Shown: positions 11,300 through 24,620 of the stretch, piece by piece | Position numbering within the stretch: position 1 is the stretch's first letter | Layout: every line of letters starts with the position of its first letter | Assembly: GCA_015680685.1 (NCBI GenBank) | Contig: MNCI01034648.1 | Location: 44,038 to 108,037 of the forward strand | Direction of reading: 5' to 3' | Origin: Gnetum montanum | Lineage: Eukaryota; Streptophyta; Gnetopsida; Gnetales; Gnetaceae | DNA: 64,000 bases | Notes under the pieces: model-generated | The model's input: the letters and a program-made list of their open reading frames with translations, nothing else | Told to the model about the DNA's origin: nothing | Database searches by the model: none | Position numbers and translations under genes: made by a program

Positions 11300-12300
11300 A
11301 ATGTGATGTTGTCATATCCTCAAATCAATTCCTGTTAGCTTAGGATATGACCAAGAAAAAGTTCTTGACCATTTTTTAACTACCTTTAACAACTTTTCTT
11401 TTTGTTCAGGAGCAAGTTTGGCATTAATTATGCTTAGTATACCATTATTTAAAAATGCACATTCCATGCTGACTGGTAGATTTTGTAGCTCTAGGGGCTT
11501 CTGCTTAAAGTTATCAAGGATTTCCAACTCTCCCCAATAGGTATCATCATCTTCATTAGAGAGTTGGGAATGAACTTGTTCAATTTTGTTCATGCCTTGA
11601 ACATAAGCATATTTTAAGCTCTTAGTTGGTTCCATTCATAATGTGCTACTATTAGAGTCAGCTATCAGCTACTAGGTGCCCTTCTATTTTGTGGCTACTA
11701 CGTACAGACACCTTTGACTATTGATTTCTTATGCACATTGATTGCATGCTTTAATGTATGTACTTTTGCTAAACCAAATATTTTGCACACAATTGCATCC
11801 ATTATCACTATACGTGATGCATAGAATATAGTTGTTCTCTATCTTGTCCAATTTATTTTCTTTGCATATTTTCAAAGAGAGGTCCCTTATGCCTATATGT
11901 GTGTTGACCATGCATAACCAAGCTCTTTCCATAATGATGGGAAAGTCACTTTTGCAGTTTTCAACCTTGATCACTAAAAAATCAACAAGATAGGACCACC
12001 CACAAACTATGGTCATAATGTCCTCTACTAATCCTAGAGGGGCAGTAATTGACTAATCTGCCAATTTAAGATGGATGTTACTCTTTTTAAGAAGTGGTAG
12101 GTTCTAGGCCCAATACATGTCATAGGAGATGAGATTAAATCTAGAACCCAAGTTAAGAAGAGCCTTACATGGCTCATGTCCAATGATCTATAGGTAAATG
12201 AGTGGACTTTCTAGGTTACATATTTTCATGGGAATATTGCTAGCCTTGATCTAATTAGAAACAATATGAGTTAGCATTACAGTGCAAATTCAAGACAACA
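11300..12300 (-). pseudogene. Protease and PR-RT linker of element A (decayed)
   Basis: The minus strand near 12,160 reads KALLNLGSRFNLIS, aligning with the aspartic protease active site ALLDSGSGVNLIS of element C; the catalytic Asp has become Asn and the following Ser Leu. The frame at 11,729-12,016 carries the rest of the protease-like fold (CGWSYLVDFLVIKV, FPIIMERAWL). The frame at 11,312-11,635 is the linker before RT with APEQKEKLLKVVKKWSR, conserved in C as APQQKESLLKVIKKWSK. Confidence 0.75.
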
Positions 12301-14736
12301 CTTCGTTTGAAGGGAACTCAAAGTTATTTGATGCATAGGATGAGGGTATTGAAGATGTAGGGTGATTAGCTAGACTAAGTTGTGAGGGTTGGATAGGACT
12401 ACTGGGTTGAAAGAAGGGTCTTTTTCTAGATTGATTTTCTAAATCACTTGGCTAAAAAGGCAGTTGTGAATGTATAGTCCTTATAGCATTTTTTTTTGCT
12501 GCAGCTGTGGAGGAATCTCACCCTGCATGGATGGAGTAGGAGATAACTAGGTTGAAGGTGGAGGTGTGTGTGTAGATGGTTGTGAAGAGTAGTATGGATA
12601 TGGTTATTCTCCTTGAGTAGATGGTGAATGTGTTCAATGGTACTCTAGAGGGTAATAGTGATGCTGAACTGAGGTATGACTTATAGAACTTCTTAGAAAG
12701 ATGGATTGCTAAACATAGTACCTGTATGGATCTAGTTACCTATAAGGGTAATGTTTCCTTGGCAGTGGCATTTCCCACGATTGTAGCTAGTACCATTGTT
12801 GGTATCATTCATAAGGTTGTGGAGGAGCTCCACTTGGGTAGTAAGCTCGTTGTTTTTAATGGAACTACCTTACATTGCCTTGAGGATAAGACAATCGTCT
12901 AGGTGTTTTCCTACATGCTAGTTGAGGATTTAATGCATACACCCCATACTCTTATAAGTGTGACACCACATGGTAAAAACCCTTTGGATGTTCATATTGG
13001 CAAATTTCATAATTAGTTTTATTATCAGAGTTGGTTTCCATAACTTCCTCTATGGCTACAGCTTTACCCTTACTTCTTTGATAGGAACATTCAACTTCTT
13101 TTAACCTCCTATGGTTATGATCAATATTCTGATCTTTGGATTTTTTAGTGATCTTCATGGCCATTTGAAATTTTTCATCCAAAGAGTTCCATAATTTATC
13201 AAACTTTGCTGAAATATTATAAATAAATTTTTGGATGGGCAAGGTTTTTCTATTTACCACTTCATTGAGTGGTGACTCCTCCTTCTCACAAAATCAAACC
13301 TCCCATTTCCTAATGGAAGGGTTTCTATTATCCTCTTCCACACTTTTCCTTTTTTGTAGCTCACCTTCTTCTTTTGTTACTTTCTCAATTAGCCTTTGAA
13401 TTTGATAAGCTCTCAATTCAAAAAATCTCCCTTGGGCATACACCTCAAAGATTCTTCTAGTTGCCACTCTGAGCCCATTTATAATGTGGCAAAGTTATTC
13501 CCTCTAAGAATAACCATGGCCAAGGCATTGGTGCAAGAGTGAATAGTATCTATCCATGCTGGCATCCAAGGGTTCATGTGTTCCTTATTTCCAGCCATGG
13601 ATTTTCCTTCTCAGATTAGACACTCTAGAGTACGTCTGGTATTTGTCATTAAACAGCTCTAACATGGTACTCCATTGATGAATGGTTTCTAATTCCAAGA
13701 ACTAGTACTAGCTTTCAGCTTCTTTGATGAGTCTCCTAGGGAAAAGCTTGAGTTTTTGCCATTCATTTTCTATTTTTTGTAAGGCACAAGAATTATGGAA
13801 AGCTTATAGATGTGTTTGTAGATCAAAATTGTATCCCCCCTCAAATCTTAGGATATTATTCATGTCTAAGTATTTGATCTAGCTATCTACCCTATGCCTA
13901 GTTGGAATTCTAACTACCTTTGCAATGTTGATCATACTTCAAGTCACTAATAGAAGTTCATCATCATCACTGTGTCGATGATGCCGATGATGGTTTTATC
14001 CATCCCTTTGATCTTAGTGGCCTTCATGGTCATTGTTGTCTTGTTGATCACCTTCATTGTGATTATTTCAACGATGACTTCAATGAGAACCGATAGATGA
14101 AGAGGAATGTTTGAAATCATATTAAGAGGATGAAGATGAAGGTGGATTTCCACCACCACCACAGTTTATGCCACCACTCTTTCGCTCATTACAAGCACCA
14201 TCCTTAGATCCCTTGCTATTGTGATGTTTGCCCAAGTCCCTACCTTAGCTATCACTTTTTCTTGAACCTAGTTTATGAAAAGTGGATCATAGGTTCAAGG
14301 TCACACCCTCATCATAAATAATAAAGAGTGGAGAATCTTCATGTTGAGAACCTTCAAAGGAAAGATTCTCATTCTCATCTTGATTTAGTCGAAACAAGGG
14401 ATTAGTGTAATGTTTCCCCTTTGTAGCCTCATGGAGCTTCTCTTAGTATTGGTATTTCTTGCATTGTGTTTTAGTGGGATAGTAGTTTTGAGTGCCATAA
14501 CCATTCACAATGTATTCTTCACAAATATCTACAATGCCCAACTTCTTAAGGATTTGAAATAGCATCCTAGGCATAGATTGATCAAGGGGAAAGACAATGT
14601 TACCCTCCATATCACACCATCAGAGCAGGATGAAGGGGAAGTTTAGCACATACTCATTTGGATGAGTATATACCACTTTGCACTCCTGTGGGGCCAACAG
14701 TTTGACATATTCATGTCTGTGGGAAGAAGAGGACAT
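12300..14736 (-). pseudogene. gag of element A (decayed)
   Basis: Capsid/nucleocapsid precursor. The likely start is the ATG at 14,736 (MSSSSHRHEYVKL), aligned with the start of C's gag at 44,153. Landmarks in order are GNIVFPLDQSMPRML, a serine- and histidine-rich stretch (about 14,160-13,950), DMNNILRFEGGYNFDLQ, the retrotransposon-gag core with the W-x-x-x-L-E-L-F region near 13,650, and at 12,952-13,260 MVNRKTLPIQKF to YEHPKGFYHVVSHL. A proline/glutamine-rich tail follows. No CCHC zinc knuckle is visible. Many stops and frame changes. Confidence 0.75.
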
Positions 14737-14869
14737 TTTGCAAAATGAATAAAAGTATTAGTGTACTTAGTAGTTTATATGTCATTGAGAGTGATGTTGA
14801 CATTGAGTTCATCCAATGATATGAATAATATTTACTAATCCTAGATAGTGTACATTTCAACAAACAAAG

Positions 14870-14887
14870 TCCCCAGCAATGGTGCTA
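14870..14887 (-). other. Primer-binding site of A (tRNA-Asp type)
   Basis: The minus strand reads TAGCACCATTGCTGGGGA, one base inside the 5' LTR end. It matches the plant tRNA-Asp PBS TGGCGCCGTTGCCGGGGA except for changes that are all G-to-A or C-to-T. Confidence 0.75.
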
Positions 14888-14888
14888 A

Positions 14889-15801
14889 TGATGAGTGGTG
14901 AGGTACCCCTACAGCCAACCATATGAATCACAAGTGTTCATGCATGATCCGGTCAAATTTCACACACCTTGTAGTTTTTGGTGCACTAGTCTTCTAGGAA
15001 GTAAATATTACCTTAAGGTCAATCATTATCTTCCCAATTACACTTGTGACGTACAGTGGTATACTTAAGTGTAATTGAGGCATCTGATTTTTATTATTTT
15101 GTATTTTATGGGTTGATGTTCAAATGAAGATAAAAGTAACTGGATTAACTAATTAACTAATGTCTAACTAGTTTTAACATAAGCATCCAGTCTTGCTTTT
15201 TGTACATTTCCTAAACCCATGTATCCACTAGTGATTAAATGCTAAGTAAACTATGGTCTAATCTAGCCTAACATAAGTAACTGTTCCCACTTTCTGGACA
15301 CATCCTAAACCTTGTGCAAACACTACTGGGCTATCAAACGCTAGTCATTTTTGAGCTACCAAGTGTCACACATAAGCTTGAAGGGGTCGTGCATGTGTAT
15401 TTTAATGATTTTCTTGATTGATCAAAATTAATTGCTTGCATAAACAATATTTATGTAAATTGCATAAAATATAAATGCATAAGAAAGAAAGTCTCAAGTG
15501 CTACATGTAATGAATCAAAGAGTTCATCTTTATTGCCAACACAATGGTGTGCTCAAGTACATCAATGCTTGAATAAAGATCCATTCACACTTAGACCTCC
15601 TACTACATGCACTTGGAAAATATTCTAACTTTCAAATGGAAAAATTGAAAGAGTTTCACTACTTGACTATCAAAAACTTACTCCCAATTGTGTGACTGGG
15701 CACTATATTTATAAACTTGGGAGTAACCCTGTGATATCAAATGTACGATATCGCATCTTGGGCCATGACATCGCATATCTGATATCGCAACCACCTTGAC
15801 A
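14889..15801 (-). repeat. 5' LTR of element A
   Basis: Its 3' end (TCATCA on the minus strand) abuts the PBS. U5 stem-loop arms are at 15,035-15,045 and 15,067-15,077, the same as in the left LTR. The U3 carries GATATCG-type motifs (15,730-15,790) upstream of a TATAAATA box near 15,708. The outer end is uncertain; 15,801 is chosen because the minus strand there starts TGTCAAGG just beyond the last GATATCG motif. Confidence 0.7.
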
Positions 15802-17260
15802 TTAGAGCATTGAAAAACATGATTTATCAGTAGGGGACAAATTCTCCATAATTTCCAATTTCTTGTTAGTAGAAGAGACACTAGGTTTCAATCTCATCTT
15901 GTGAAGGCCTTGGCTAGCTCAGTTACAAGTTGTTTCCCACCAATAAATTCACCTCCCTTACAATGGAGATGAGATAATTATACACAGTGATAACATAGTT
16001 CTCCCAGTAGTCAAAAATATTGACTTAGAACAAGGGTATAAAGGGAAGTTTCAAGAAAAAATTTCTACTATCAATGATGGAGTCTATATGCCCAATAAAG
16101 TAGAAGAAGCCAATAATAATAACAATGAAGCCTTGGATGCAACATGGGAAGAGCTCCCCTTTGACATGGTTAGTGAGGGAAATGAAGAATAAAAGATTGT
16201 GCAACATAGACCCTACACCTTTCCTAATCTTTCAAAGATTAGGAAACATGTACATGATTGACACATGTTTCTTATTCACTTTTCCTCGTGTCCATTACTA
16301 TGTAACCTTCATTTTTTCCTTCTTACATTAGTTTAAACATTATTTACATGCATCACTCTACATTATTGTGTTTTTCCTTGTTTTAAATTTATGTTGAATG
16401 TAGCTTATAGTTCATTCTTGTTTACAGTTTACCTTTTTATGTTTGGCTATTTTAAAATGTAAAACCTAAAAATACCCTAAAAAATCTTCTTTCAATACAT
16501 GGCCTCACTAAGGCCTAAAATTGGTAAAATGCAATAGCCCACCATGGCCTAAAATTGGCAAAATGTCATGGCCCACTATGGCCTAAGATTGGAAACACAT
16601 AGCCCACCATGGCCTAAAACTAGCAACACATTTATGACCTATTTATGTTTTATGTGCATTATACCTTAGTTTACATTCTTTCCTAGTTAATTTGCATTTT
16701 TACTTTACCAAATATTTCCTGTAACAGCATGATTTAAACCAACATAGCCTCATAACATGAATAAAACATGAAATGCATAAGATGCATGAAATTAAAAATA
16801 CTATGACATATAAGCTAAATTAAAAAAAAATTTTAAAAATAATGATAATAACCAAAATGTTCATAACCAATAGCCATAGTCACACAATGTGATAAAAGTC
16901 TAATCAATAACATCATATAAAATAAACAAAAGTCCAATGGCCATAGCTACATTGTGCAGCAATAACATAAAATAATAATAATAATAGTCTCACAATAAAT
17001 AAGGGATAAGACTAGCCATAATACCATAATAGTGTCAACTACAAGAATAAACCAAATACATTATCAAAATAATGGAACTAAGGTGCAACTAGAGGTGGAA
17101 GGGAAGCATCTCCAATGTGGTTACCACTAGGGCCACTACAACCACCTGGTACTTGTACCAATCATAACAACAAAGGTCTAATCAATAATCAACATAATTA
17201 AACCACAAATTAAACTAAACTAAAATATAATAAATTAATCAAAAAATAAATAAATAAACC
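15802..17260. other. No gene recognised
   Basis: AT-rich sequence with low-complexity A-runs. Short frames on both strands around 16,025-16,331 overlap each other and have no recognisable domain. It contains the short tandem repeat at 16,499-16,640. Confidence 0.5.
16499..16640 (+). repeat. Short tandem repeat, four units (TGGCCTAAAATTGG type)
   Basis: Four successive copies of a unit built on CCATGGCCTAAAATTGGCAA, spaced about 30-40 bp. The reverse complement (CCAATTTTAGGCCATAGTGG) resembles the repeats at 32,690-32,790 and 36,420-36,550 and those downstream of D's integrase, suggesting a fragment of a Tat-type 3' region in plus orientation. Confidence 0.55.
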
Positions 17261-17289
17261 TGGAAAGATATTTTGTGAGGAAGTTCTAA

Positions 17290-20200
17290 AGATCAATCTC
17301 TAAACGATGAACAATCTTGTCTTTGGTCATGTAGGCCCAATCCACATCCTTGAGATTAATGCCAGTTAGGATGTTGCTCTCATCAATGTTAGTCCATATG
17401 GGTTGCTTCCATGATAATGTAGTAGTAGTCACCTCTTTAGAAGCATTAGTGACCTAAGGAGTTGGAGAATTAGCTACAACTAGAGAGATTTCAAACAACC
17501 TAAAGGAATCTCCACCATTGATTCCCCTTATGAATAACTCCAACTTGCACCTCTCGAACAACTTCTCCTGTAGCCATTTAAGATAGCTCTCTCATTCAGC
17601 CTTGTACTTCTTTTTATGATCCTTTTATGATTGGACCCACACATGAACCTAAGCACAATAGTCCCTCCACACCTTGGCCTTACGAGCCAACAAGTTGATC
17701 TACAACTTCTACTTTGCAAGGCTTCTAGTAAGGGCAACCTTACCATGGATGTCATTCCAATACTATGCTCATTCTATCTCTTTGGTCTACAAGAAGTCCC
17801 TATACTTGAGCTTCCACAAACTCCTTATGATCCTCGAGATCCTTAACCTCCTTACCTTGTTTCTTATTTTCCCTTTCCAACGCTACAACTCGTTCCCATA
17901 AGAACTCATTAGAACGTTGGCATTCTCACAAGGTTCTAGCACATAAGAGTGTACATTCAATGGAACTTTCATATAACCTTAATGAAACATTTTTCACTTG
18001 AAATGGTATTCTAGGTAGTTCATTAATTTTAATGGCATGGTTGGAATCCATCCAATCTTTGACACTACAAGCAACACAACCAACATAAACTCATAAGACC
18101 AAAAAACAACGAATAAGAAAATAACCAAGAAATACTTTAAAATATTTAAATTTAAATCATATAACTATAAAATCCATATGAATTAAAAACACATGAACAA
18201 TAAAAATAATTAAAAGTAAAATAAGCTAAGGTTCTTACCAACATCAGGAGTAATTTGTTGTAATCGAATGATCATGTCTTTAGTCATTCCACACATGAGC
18301 TCCATTTTTTTGGGAACCTCCATCCATGGTTTCATGCAAAACATAGATGTTAAAGCATCTATTTCAAATTCAAGAGCTACAACAACCATGATCATAGCCT
18401 AACAATTAAACCAAGTTCAAACATAAAACTACAAAATGAAACATATATAACAAAATTGTCATATACCTGGAAGAACATCTGAGATGATAACGGGAGGTTC
18501 ACCTAAGTGTCAACCATCAAATATAGTATCAAGGTCATCTAATGTGGCATTGGATAGCCCCTCATCTTCATGCCATTGTAGAACCTCCTCCTCTAGGTGC
18601 TTCTATTCAACCTCCATTGCTACTACCTAGGCAACCAATTCTTATTGTTTACCTACAAGAATAATGAAGACAAAACATAGAACCACTTGACATATTTTTC
18701 CTAAAACAAAATAACAACATAGCCATATAACATGAAACATAAATACCAAATAAATAAAAATAAAAATAACACAAATAAAATGTACCTGTAATTGCATAAT
18801 GCACTTGATCAAGTTTCATGATGAGTCTCCTATTCGTAGACTACTAAACAACTAGTGTTGTCTTCTCAACCATAGGCATCTTCAACATTGCTCTAGCTAC
18901 CCGATCAGCTTCGGCACATAACTCCTAGGCCTTCTTAAAATTTCCACAGGCAACTTGGGGTTCAATTCCCATGTTGTTAGGGGAAGGAAAACACATGTTA
19001 CTAAATCTCTTAGTGGTGATGGACAACAATTTACCAACACACTCTGGTGGGTTCTGAGCCTACATGATTAGAAAAACATGTTTCACCCAAGGTTTAGAGA
19101 GTTGGGATGGATCTTAACATACCCATTTTTTGTCCTTCCTCACCATCAAGAACTCCAAAAACTACCTTAGATGCACAACAACAAAAATGCAAAGTGCATG
19201 TGGCATATCATACTAAGGTTGTTCTAGAGTTTCAAGATCTCCTCTTCTAGCCTGAAAACTAGATGAGCAACCTAGTTGAATTGTGAACCCTCAGTGAGGA
19301 TCTTTTCATGCTCCATGCTTTTTCAATGCCTATGGCCTTCTTCTATGATAGCAGCTTTGGAAATTCTTGGGACTAGAAAAATGAATACATCTCATTCACC
19401 TCAATGACCTGGAAATAGTCTAAATTTAATCTAAAGTAACCGTGATGAGTATTTAGCCATTTTTCCACTTCCTCCTAGTGGCCCACCTCTTTCCTTCATT
19501 TGGTGGAAACCTTCATCCCCTCACAAGGGATTCCAAAGAGGTTACCAAAGGTAGATTCATTTATGACCAAGGTGATAGGCACACTATGAACCTAGGTGAT
19601 CAATTTCTTCACTCCTTTGTTAAAGAAGCTAATGACATTCATCATCTTAGGGCTAGGGATGATTGGGATAGGATGCATGAATAAGTCAAGTAAACCTGTA
19701 CTGGTGATCCTCGCTTGGATCTCCCTAGGTGCTTGGCTAGCCAATCGATGCTGCGCTACATCCACCTCACCAAAATTAAGGATAAGTGTCTCCTAAGCAC
19801 ATCCTAAAGTAATCATAGCAATAGCGGATGCTGGCATAACCCCTACAACACAATGAAAAAGGTCCATCAGCTTTAGCATAGGCACATCATACAAAACTAA
19901 TAAAATATGCAACAAGTTAACAAATTAAAACAAATATTATAGTCAAATCAATAAAACCAATAAAATAATTAAGGCCTAAATAACCACATAACTACGTAAC
20001 TAGAAAAATGTTGACATTACCTAGAAAATAAAACAAATGAAAAATAAAAAGATTCTTACTTTGCTTACTGAAAGAAGGTAATGTGGGGAGCCTAAGGGAT
20101 ATATGTGTCTTGGCACCCAAATTGGGGATACCCCACCAGCTATGAGTCATCCCATTAGACAAACACCTACGGTAGGCATGGTAATAGCATGAGGTATACT

Positions 20201-20740
20201 TGCGAAAGTCATCATTGAGCTACTCCATCACTACGAGCCTAACTACATGGATTTTGGCAAAAGCCTCCAATGCTATGTGGACCAAGGGTAAGAGCTAGTC
20301 ACTCTTGATCAACCTATGATCATCCACCTTATACCTGTAAGCATGCCAACCCAAACAATCGTTAAACTCAAGTAGCCTAATGAAACTAATGAATATACTA
20401 GAAAAACTTAAAATTACACTTACCCTTCCAAATGGTAGATGGTGCCAAGAGTATTTTGAAACAAAGCGTTCACATGGTGACCAACAATTAGTGTGTTGTT
20501 AGCATTATACTAGATAAATTTGGGCATATCCTAGACTTTGGACAATAGATGTGTGCCCCTGGTGTATATGTTGTCGAATTAGTTACCTTCCACATGGGTA
20601 TTAGGATCATCAACTATTAACTTGATGATTAAGCTAGTAGAATAGAGTAGTAAGGTTTCCACAATGATGACTGTTGTATTAGTTTTCAAGTGTGACCACA
20701 CTACCAAACTAAAATTCTATAGTGATAAGGTTAGGAATTA
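17290..20740 (-). pseudogene. Decayed multi-exon gene, product not recognised
   Basis: The minus strand shows coding-like stretches separated by short T-rich introns with good junctions. There is an acceptor TTACAG before an exon at 20,334 to about 20,061, and TTGTAG before a long exon at 19,842-18,786 with donor CAG/GTACAT. TTCTTGTAG precedes an exon at about 18,655-18,469 (donor CAG/GTATAT), GTTAG one at about 18,400-18,242 (donor TTG/GTAAGA), and GCTTGTAG one from 18,068 to about 17,300. The long exon can be followed for over 150 codons (ITLVINESTFGNLFGIP). The last exon is coiled-coil-like (VVALERENKKQGKEVKDLED). Internal stops are mostly TAG/TAA. N-terminal globular plus C-terminal coiled coil resembles the layout of the frame at 3,960-6,764, but I found no clear sequence match between them. 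It may be a host-gene copy or the gene of an unknown transposon. Confidence 0.5.
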
Positions 20741-22859
20741 TTTTTCCCTTGGCCTAAACTAAAGGGAGTCATGGTCCAACACCATGTAGACAAGTGGGAT
20801 GTTGGGTCCTAGTATGTGGATGCAACACAAAAGTTCAACAAGCTCAATCACTACCATGATAGATTTCAAAAAGGCCATGCACAACTCAATGATAATAGTT
20901 AAAACCTTACATGACCATAACTAAAATTTAATAAACATTAAATAACCAAAAATTTGAAGCCATAATGTCAATGTTCTCACACTAAACCAAACAAAAAAAT
21001 TCATAGTTTTTTGGTGTTTAACTAAACCAAACAAAAAAACAAAAACCCTTAAAACCAAAAAAAATTAAACAAAGAGACCAAATGGCCCATTAACACAAAT
21101 GGAAATCTCATGGTGAGAATATACATAAAAATTGTAGAAATTTTATGTAAAAAATTGGAACCATGGGAATTAGCTTGAAATATAACCTACAACAATAGTT
21201 ACCAAGTTCCAACTTGAATTTATCAAAATTTCAACTAGAAATACTAGTTTATAATGAAATTTGTTGTAGTAAAAACTCTAGGGAGACTAGCTAAAAATAT
21301 TGAAAAATTCTAAAAATTGTTGAAAATCAATAACCAACATGTAAATAACTAGTAGAGGCCTAAAACATCGATAAAAACTACCAAAAATAAACCAACACTA
21401 CTAATACAACCTAGGGGGTTTGCAGTTCTATCAGTTAAAACTACAAATATACAAGGTAGTTAAACACAAAAAAAAATGACAAATTTGCACTAAAAATTCT
21501 TTTCTAGGTCTATATACTTCACACACATAAAATTGAACAAAATTTAGCATCAACACTACAATTTGAGCTTGGAAAAAATTCATATGATAGAATAGAACAA
21601 AGTTAAAATTTAATAAAGAACCCAAAGTACAAAAAATTGGTTATAGGAAAAATATGAAAAACTCTTTAAAAATTTTGAAACTAATGCCAAACCTCCCACA
21701 TAGCCCTAGGCATCCCTAAGAAGCTGGGACATTGGCAAAAAAAAATTTCCAATGTCAATGATGTCAATTTCGAGGGGGTTAAAGTAATGAAAATCCAAAA
21801 TTTCACTATGTACTAGCCTACAAAAAAAATCATAAAAAATTAATCGTAGGATATAATGTAGTGATTCCATAACTAGTTCAACTATAAATAGTAGGAAATA
21901 GCCTTATGTTCCTAGAAACCTAAAATTCCATGCCAATTACTTATAAAAAATTTGAAATGTGGCACTACTATTTTTCAATAAAAAAATGGTGAAAACGCAT
22001 AGAATGGCTTGGATAAAATATTTAAAGCTCAACATGGACAAGCCCCAAGGCCAAAGTTATGTTGTGAACACATAACCATAACCTAAATACAATGTGTGAA
22101 TTTTACAAAAACAAATTTTACTCAAACAAAAAGCCTATATGACAAAACACCTAAGTTCTAGGCCAAAAACTATAAAGAAATAGCTAAGAGGGGGTACTTG
22201 GTAGGCATGGTAGAGGAGCCTTCTCCCAATAGAGGTCATGGTAGACTTGAAAGCCCTTTAGTAGTAGCATCTACCTCCTCTAATGTTGGATTTTTTTCTT
22301 GTAGGCTTCCTTCTCTTAGACATATTTGATCAACAAATGGTAGAAAATCTTCATATCCTCCACCAATTTCCTTGTAATTGCATTGTTCCTTAAGGAAGAA
22401 TGGTAAAACTATGCTATAGGAAAATGATATTTGGGGTAGAATTGATGAAATATCTTTGGTGCTATGTGCTACCTCTAGAAAATGGGATGTGAGAATGAAT
22501 TTTGGTAAGAATTGTTTCCACACTTACATGTTCTCAATCCAAGCCCCATTTCCAAAACATGCACACAGCTTCCACATAACTCCATGTTCATAATTAGAAA
22601 GTGGAAATTATGTTGGGTTAGTGGAAAATTAATTTATTTTAAAAATTTACACTTGGATGGGCCCCACTAGATGGCTCCAAAATAAACCAATAAAAATCCT
22701 AATGCACTAGGAATAAAACCTTTGTACAAGAACTACACTAGGATTAAGTCCCTAAAAAGCCTTGGGGAGGATTTCAAGCTTGAATCACTACCAAATCTTA
22801 CCCTCTAGTCATCCATCCACAACATGCTAAAGCCAAAAACCCTCACACCAAAATTAAAA
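20741..22859. other. No gene recognised
   Basis: AT-rich DNA. A 95-codon minus-strand frame at 22,236-22,523 has no recognisable motif and no neighbouring exons. Upstream, minus-strand pieces to about 20,880 could be further exons of the decayed gene, but I could not place junctions. Confidence 0.45.
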
Positions 22860-24620
22860 ATTAGGTGTCAACATTGCAAGGTACCAAGCACCGACAATGG
22901 TCAAAACCCATTATAAAATCAATTATTTTGGGTAACTATGCTAGCCAAGATTCTAAATGTGTTCGCAAACATATTTCCAAGGGGGATGGAACTTTCCACC
23001 ATCAATTAGGCCTTCAATCAACCTCAAAATGATCATGCCAAGCCCCAAGCACTACCTAGAGCCTTAGGCATCTCTGTAACTTCATAAAATCCAAGAAAAA
23101 GTGTCAAAAATCACTTGTCTTGGGTGAACCATACTAGGGGAATCCTAACTACACTAGTCAACATAGTCCTAGCATGGTTCGTATGGGTTTAATCTTTAAA
23201 TGTTTTGAATATCCTTCAAAGTGGCATTTTCTGACATCTACATCCTCTGGGAGTCTTTAGTCATCCTAAAATGTCAAATAACCAAGAAAAAACAAGTCAA
23301 ACCCCACTTTAACCTTGGAACTATGTAGGGGGCATCCCAACTATAGTGGCCAATGTATCCCTAGTGTAGTTGGTGGAGGATTGACTACCAAATGCCACAA
23401 ATAACTTGCAAAGTAACACATCCTAGCCTACACACATTCCTAGATTCTTTGATGATCCTAAACTACCAAACGATGAAACAAAAATTAGTCAAAACATCTT
23501 CCAACCTTAGAGCTACACTAGGGAAGCTTCCAACTATGCTAGCCAACATAGTTCTCATGAAAAATTTTAAAAATAGTTAATAACCATTTCAAATTGACTC
23601 CTAGATGCATCATCCTAATCCAAAACCTTGCTAGAGCTGTTGAAGATCATCAAACCCTCGGAACTAGGTCACAAATAGTCACAACCCATGATATTCCCCC
23701 ATCAGCACTAGGACTACATTAGCCAATGTAGTATAGTGGGGGATAACCATATAAAGGCTTAAAAAACCATCAAAATAAACAATTTTAAGTTTGAAACCCT
23801 ACCTATGAGCATTAGTGACCCTAGGAACTTGAAAAATTGGTCAATTCACCATCAAAACTAATCAAAAAATTAAAATTTACATGTAGCTACACTAGGAAGG
23901 ACTACAACCACGTTGGCCAACATGGATCTAGTATAGTTGAGGTTCCAAAACAATTTTACTAGCACCAAAGCACTTCAAATGGCCTAAAACTTGATTGGGG
24001 AAGCCTAGAAACTTAAAACCCTATGGCTAGCTAAAATTTGATTTTTTTTATCATAAAACATCAAGTTTTATCCATCCACATTGGGGCCACCCCCAACTAT
24101 GCTAACCAGCATAGTTCTTGAGAGGATGATTCCAAATTTCTCTTCCGAAAGCCTATTTTGACCTTCAAATGAGTGATTCACAACCTTGATGCCCCTGCAC
24201 CATCCTAGGAAGTTGATAAGACACAACTTCTAACCCTAAGATACCACAAATCCAAAATTTTCCATGAAGCTACATTGAGGCCATGCTCACCAGTGTGGTC
24301 TTAGCATATTTGGTAGTTTTGGGTAGCATTTGTGACTTTCAAAGGGTCAAATTGATACCAAAGTTGATTAATCTTCATCCCCAATCCACTACACTATCAA
24401 TACAGATAATCAAAATCCCAGAAATTCCCACAAAAAACCCTTAAACTCACTTTTTAGCTAGAACCATGATGGGGCTTGCTAGAGTCACACTGGCCAGCGT
24501 AATTCCAACATGGCTCTAGCATAGTTCCAAGAAGGGGCTTCATTTTTACCTTCAATCAACCTTAAAATGACCTTCCCAAGAGGGGCCAATGAAATACCAC
24601 CAAGAAATGCATGTTACAAC
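22860..24620 (+). repeat. Degenerate tandem array, about 190-bp period
   Basis: A motif of the type AACTATGCTAGCCAACATAG recurs at about 22,934, 23,147, 23,339, 23,532, 23,713, 23,905, 24,095, 24,284 and 24,483, i.e. at intervals of 181-213 bp. Around it each unit has a partly inverted structure (CTAGCATAGTT downstream) followed by a less conserved A-rich segment with CCTAGGAACTT-like words. Nine units are recognisable and strongly diverged. No coding function is apparent. Confidence 0.7.

Larger units (their letters stand above)
2833..15801 (-). mobile_element. Element A: old Athila-like Ty3/gypsy LTR retrotransposon
   Basis: On the minus strand the order is 5' LTR (14,889-15,801), tRNA-Asp-type PBS, gag, PR, RT, RNase H, IN, a long 3' region with an extra frame, a polypurine tract and the 3' LTR (2,833-3,663). 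The RT reads FPLPFVDQVLD and SFLDGYSGYN as in the Athila lineage. All frames carry stops and frameshifts. Compared with element B there is an additional stretch of about 3.5 kb in the 3' region. No convincing 5-bp target duplication is visible: TAACA precedes the left LTR and TTAGA follows the right one. Confidence 0.85.

Noticed and set aside
22860-24620. CRISPR-like look of a regularly spaced repeat array
   Set aside because: Period about 190 bp with diverged units in a eukaryotic retroelement context; no cas genes and no short identical repeats.
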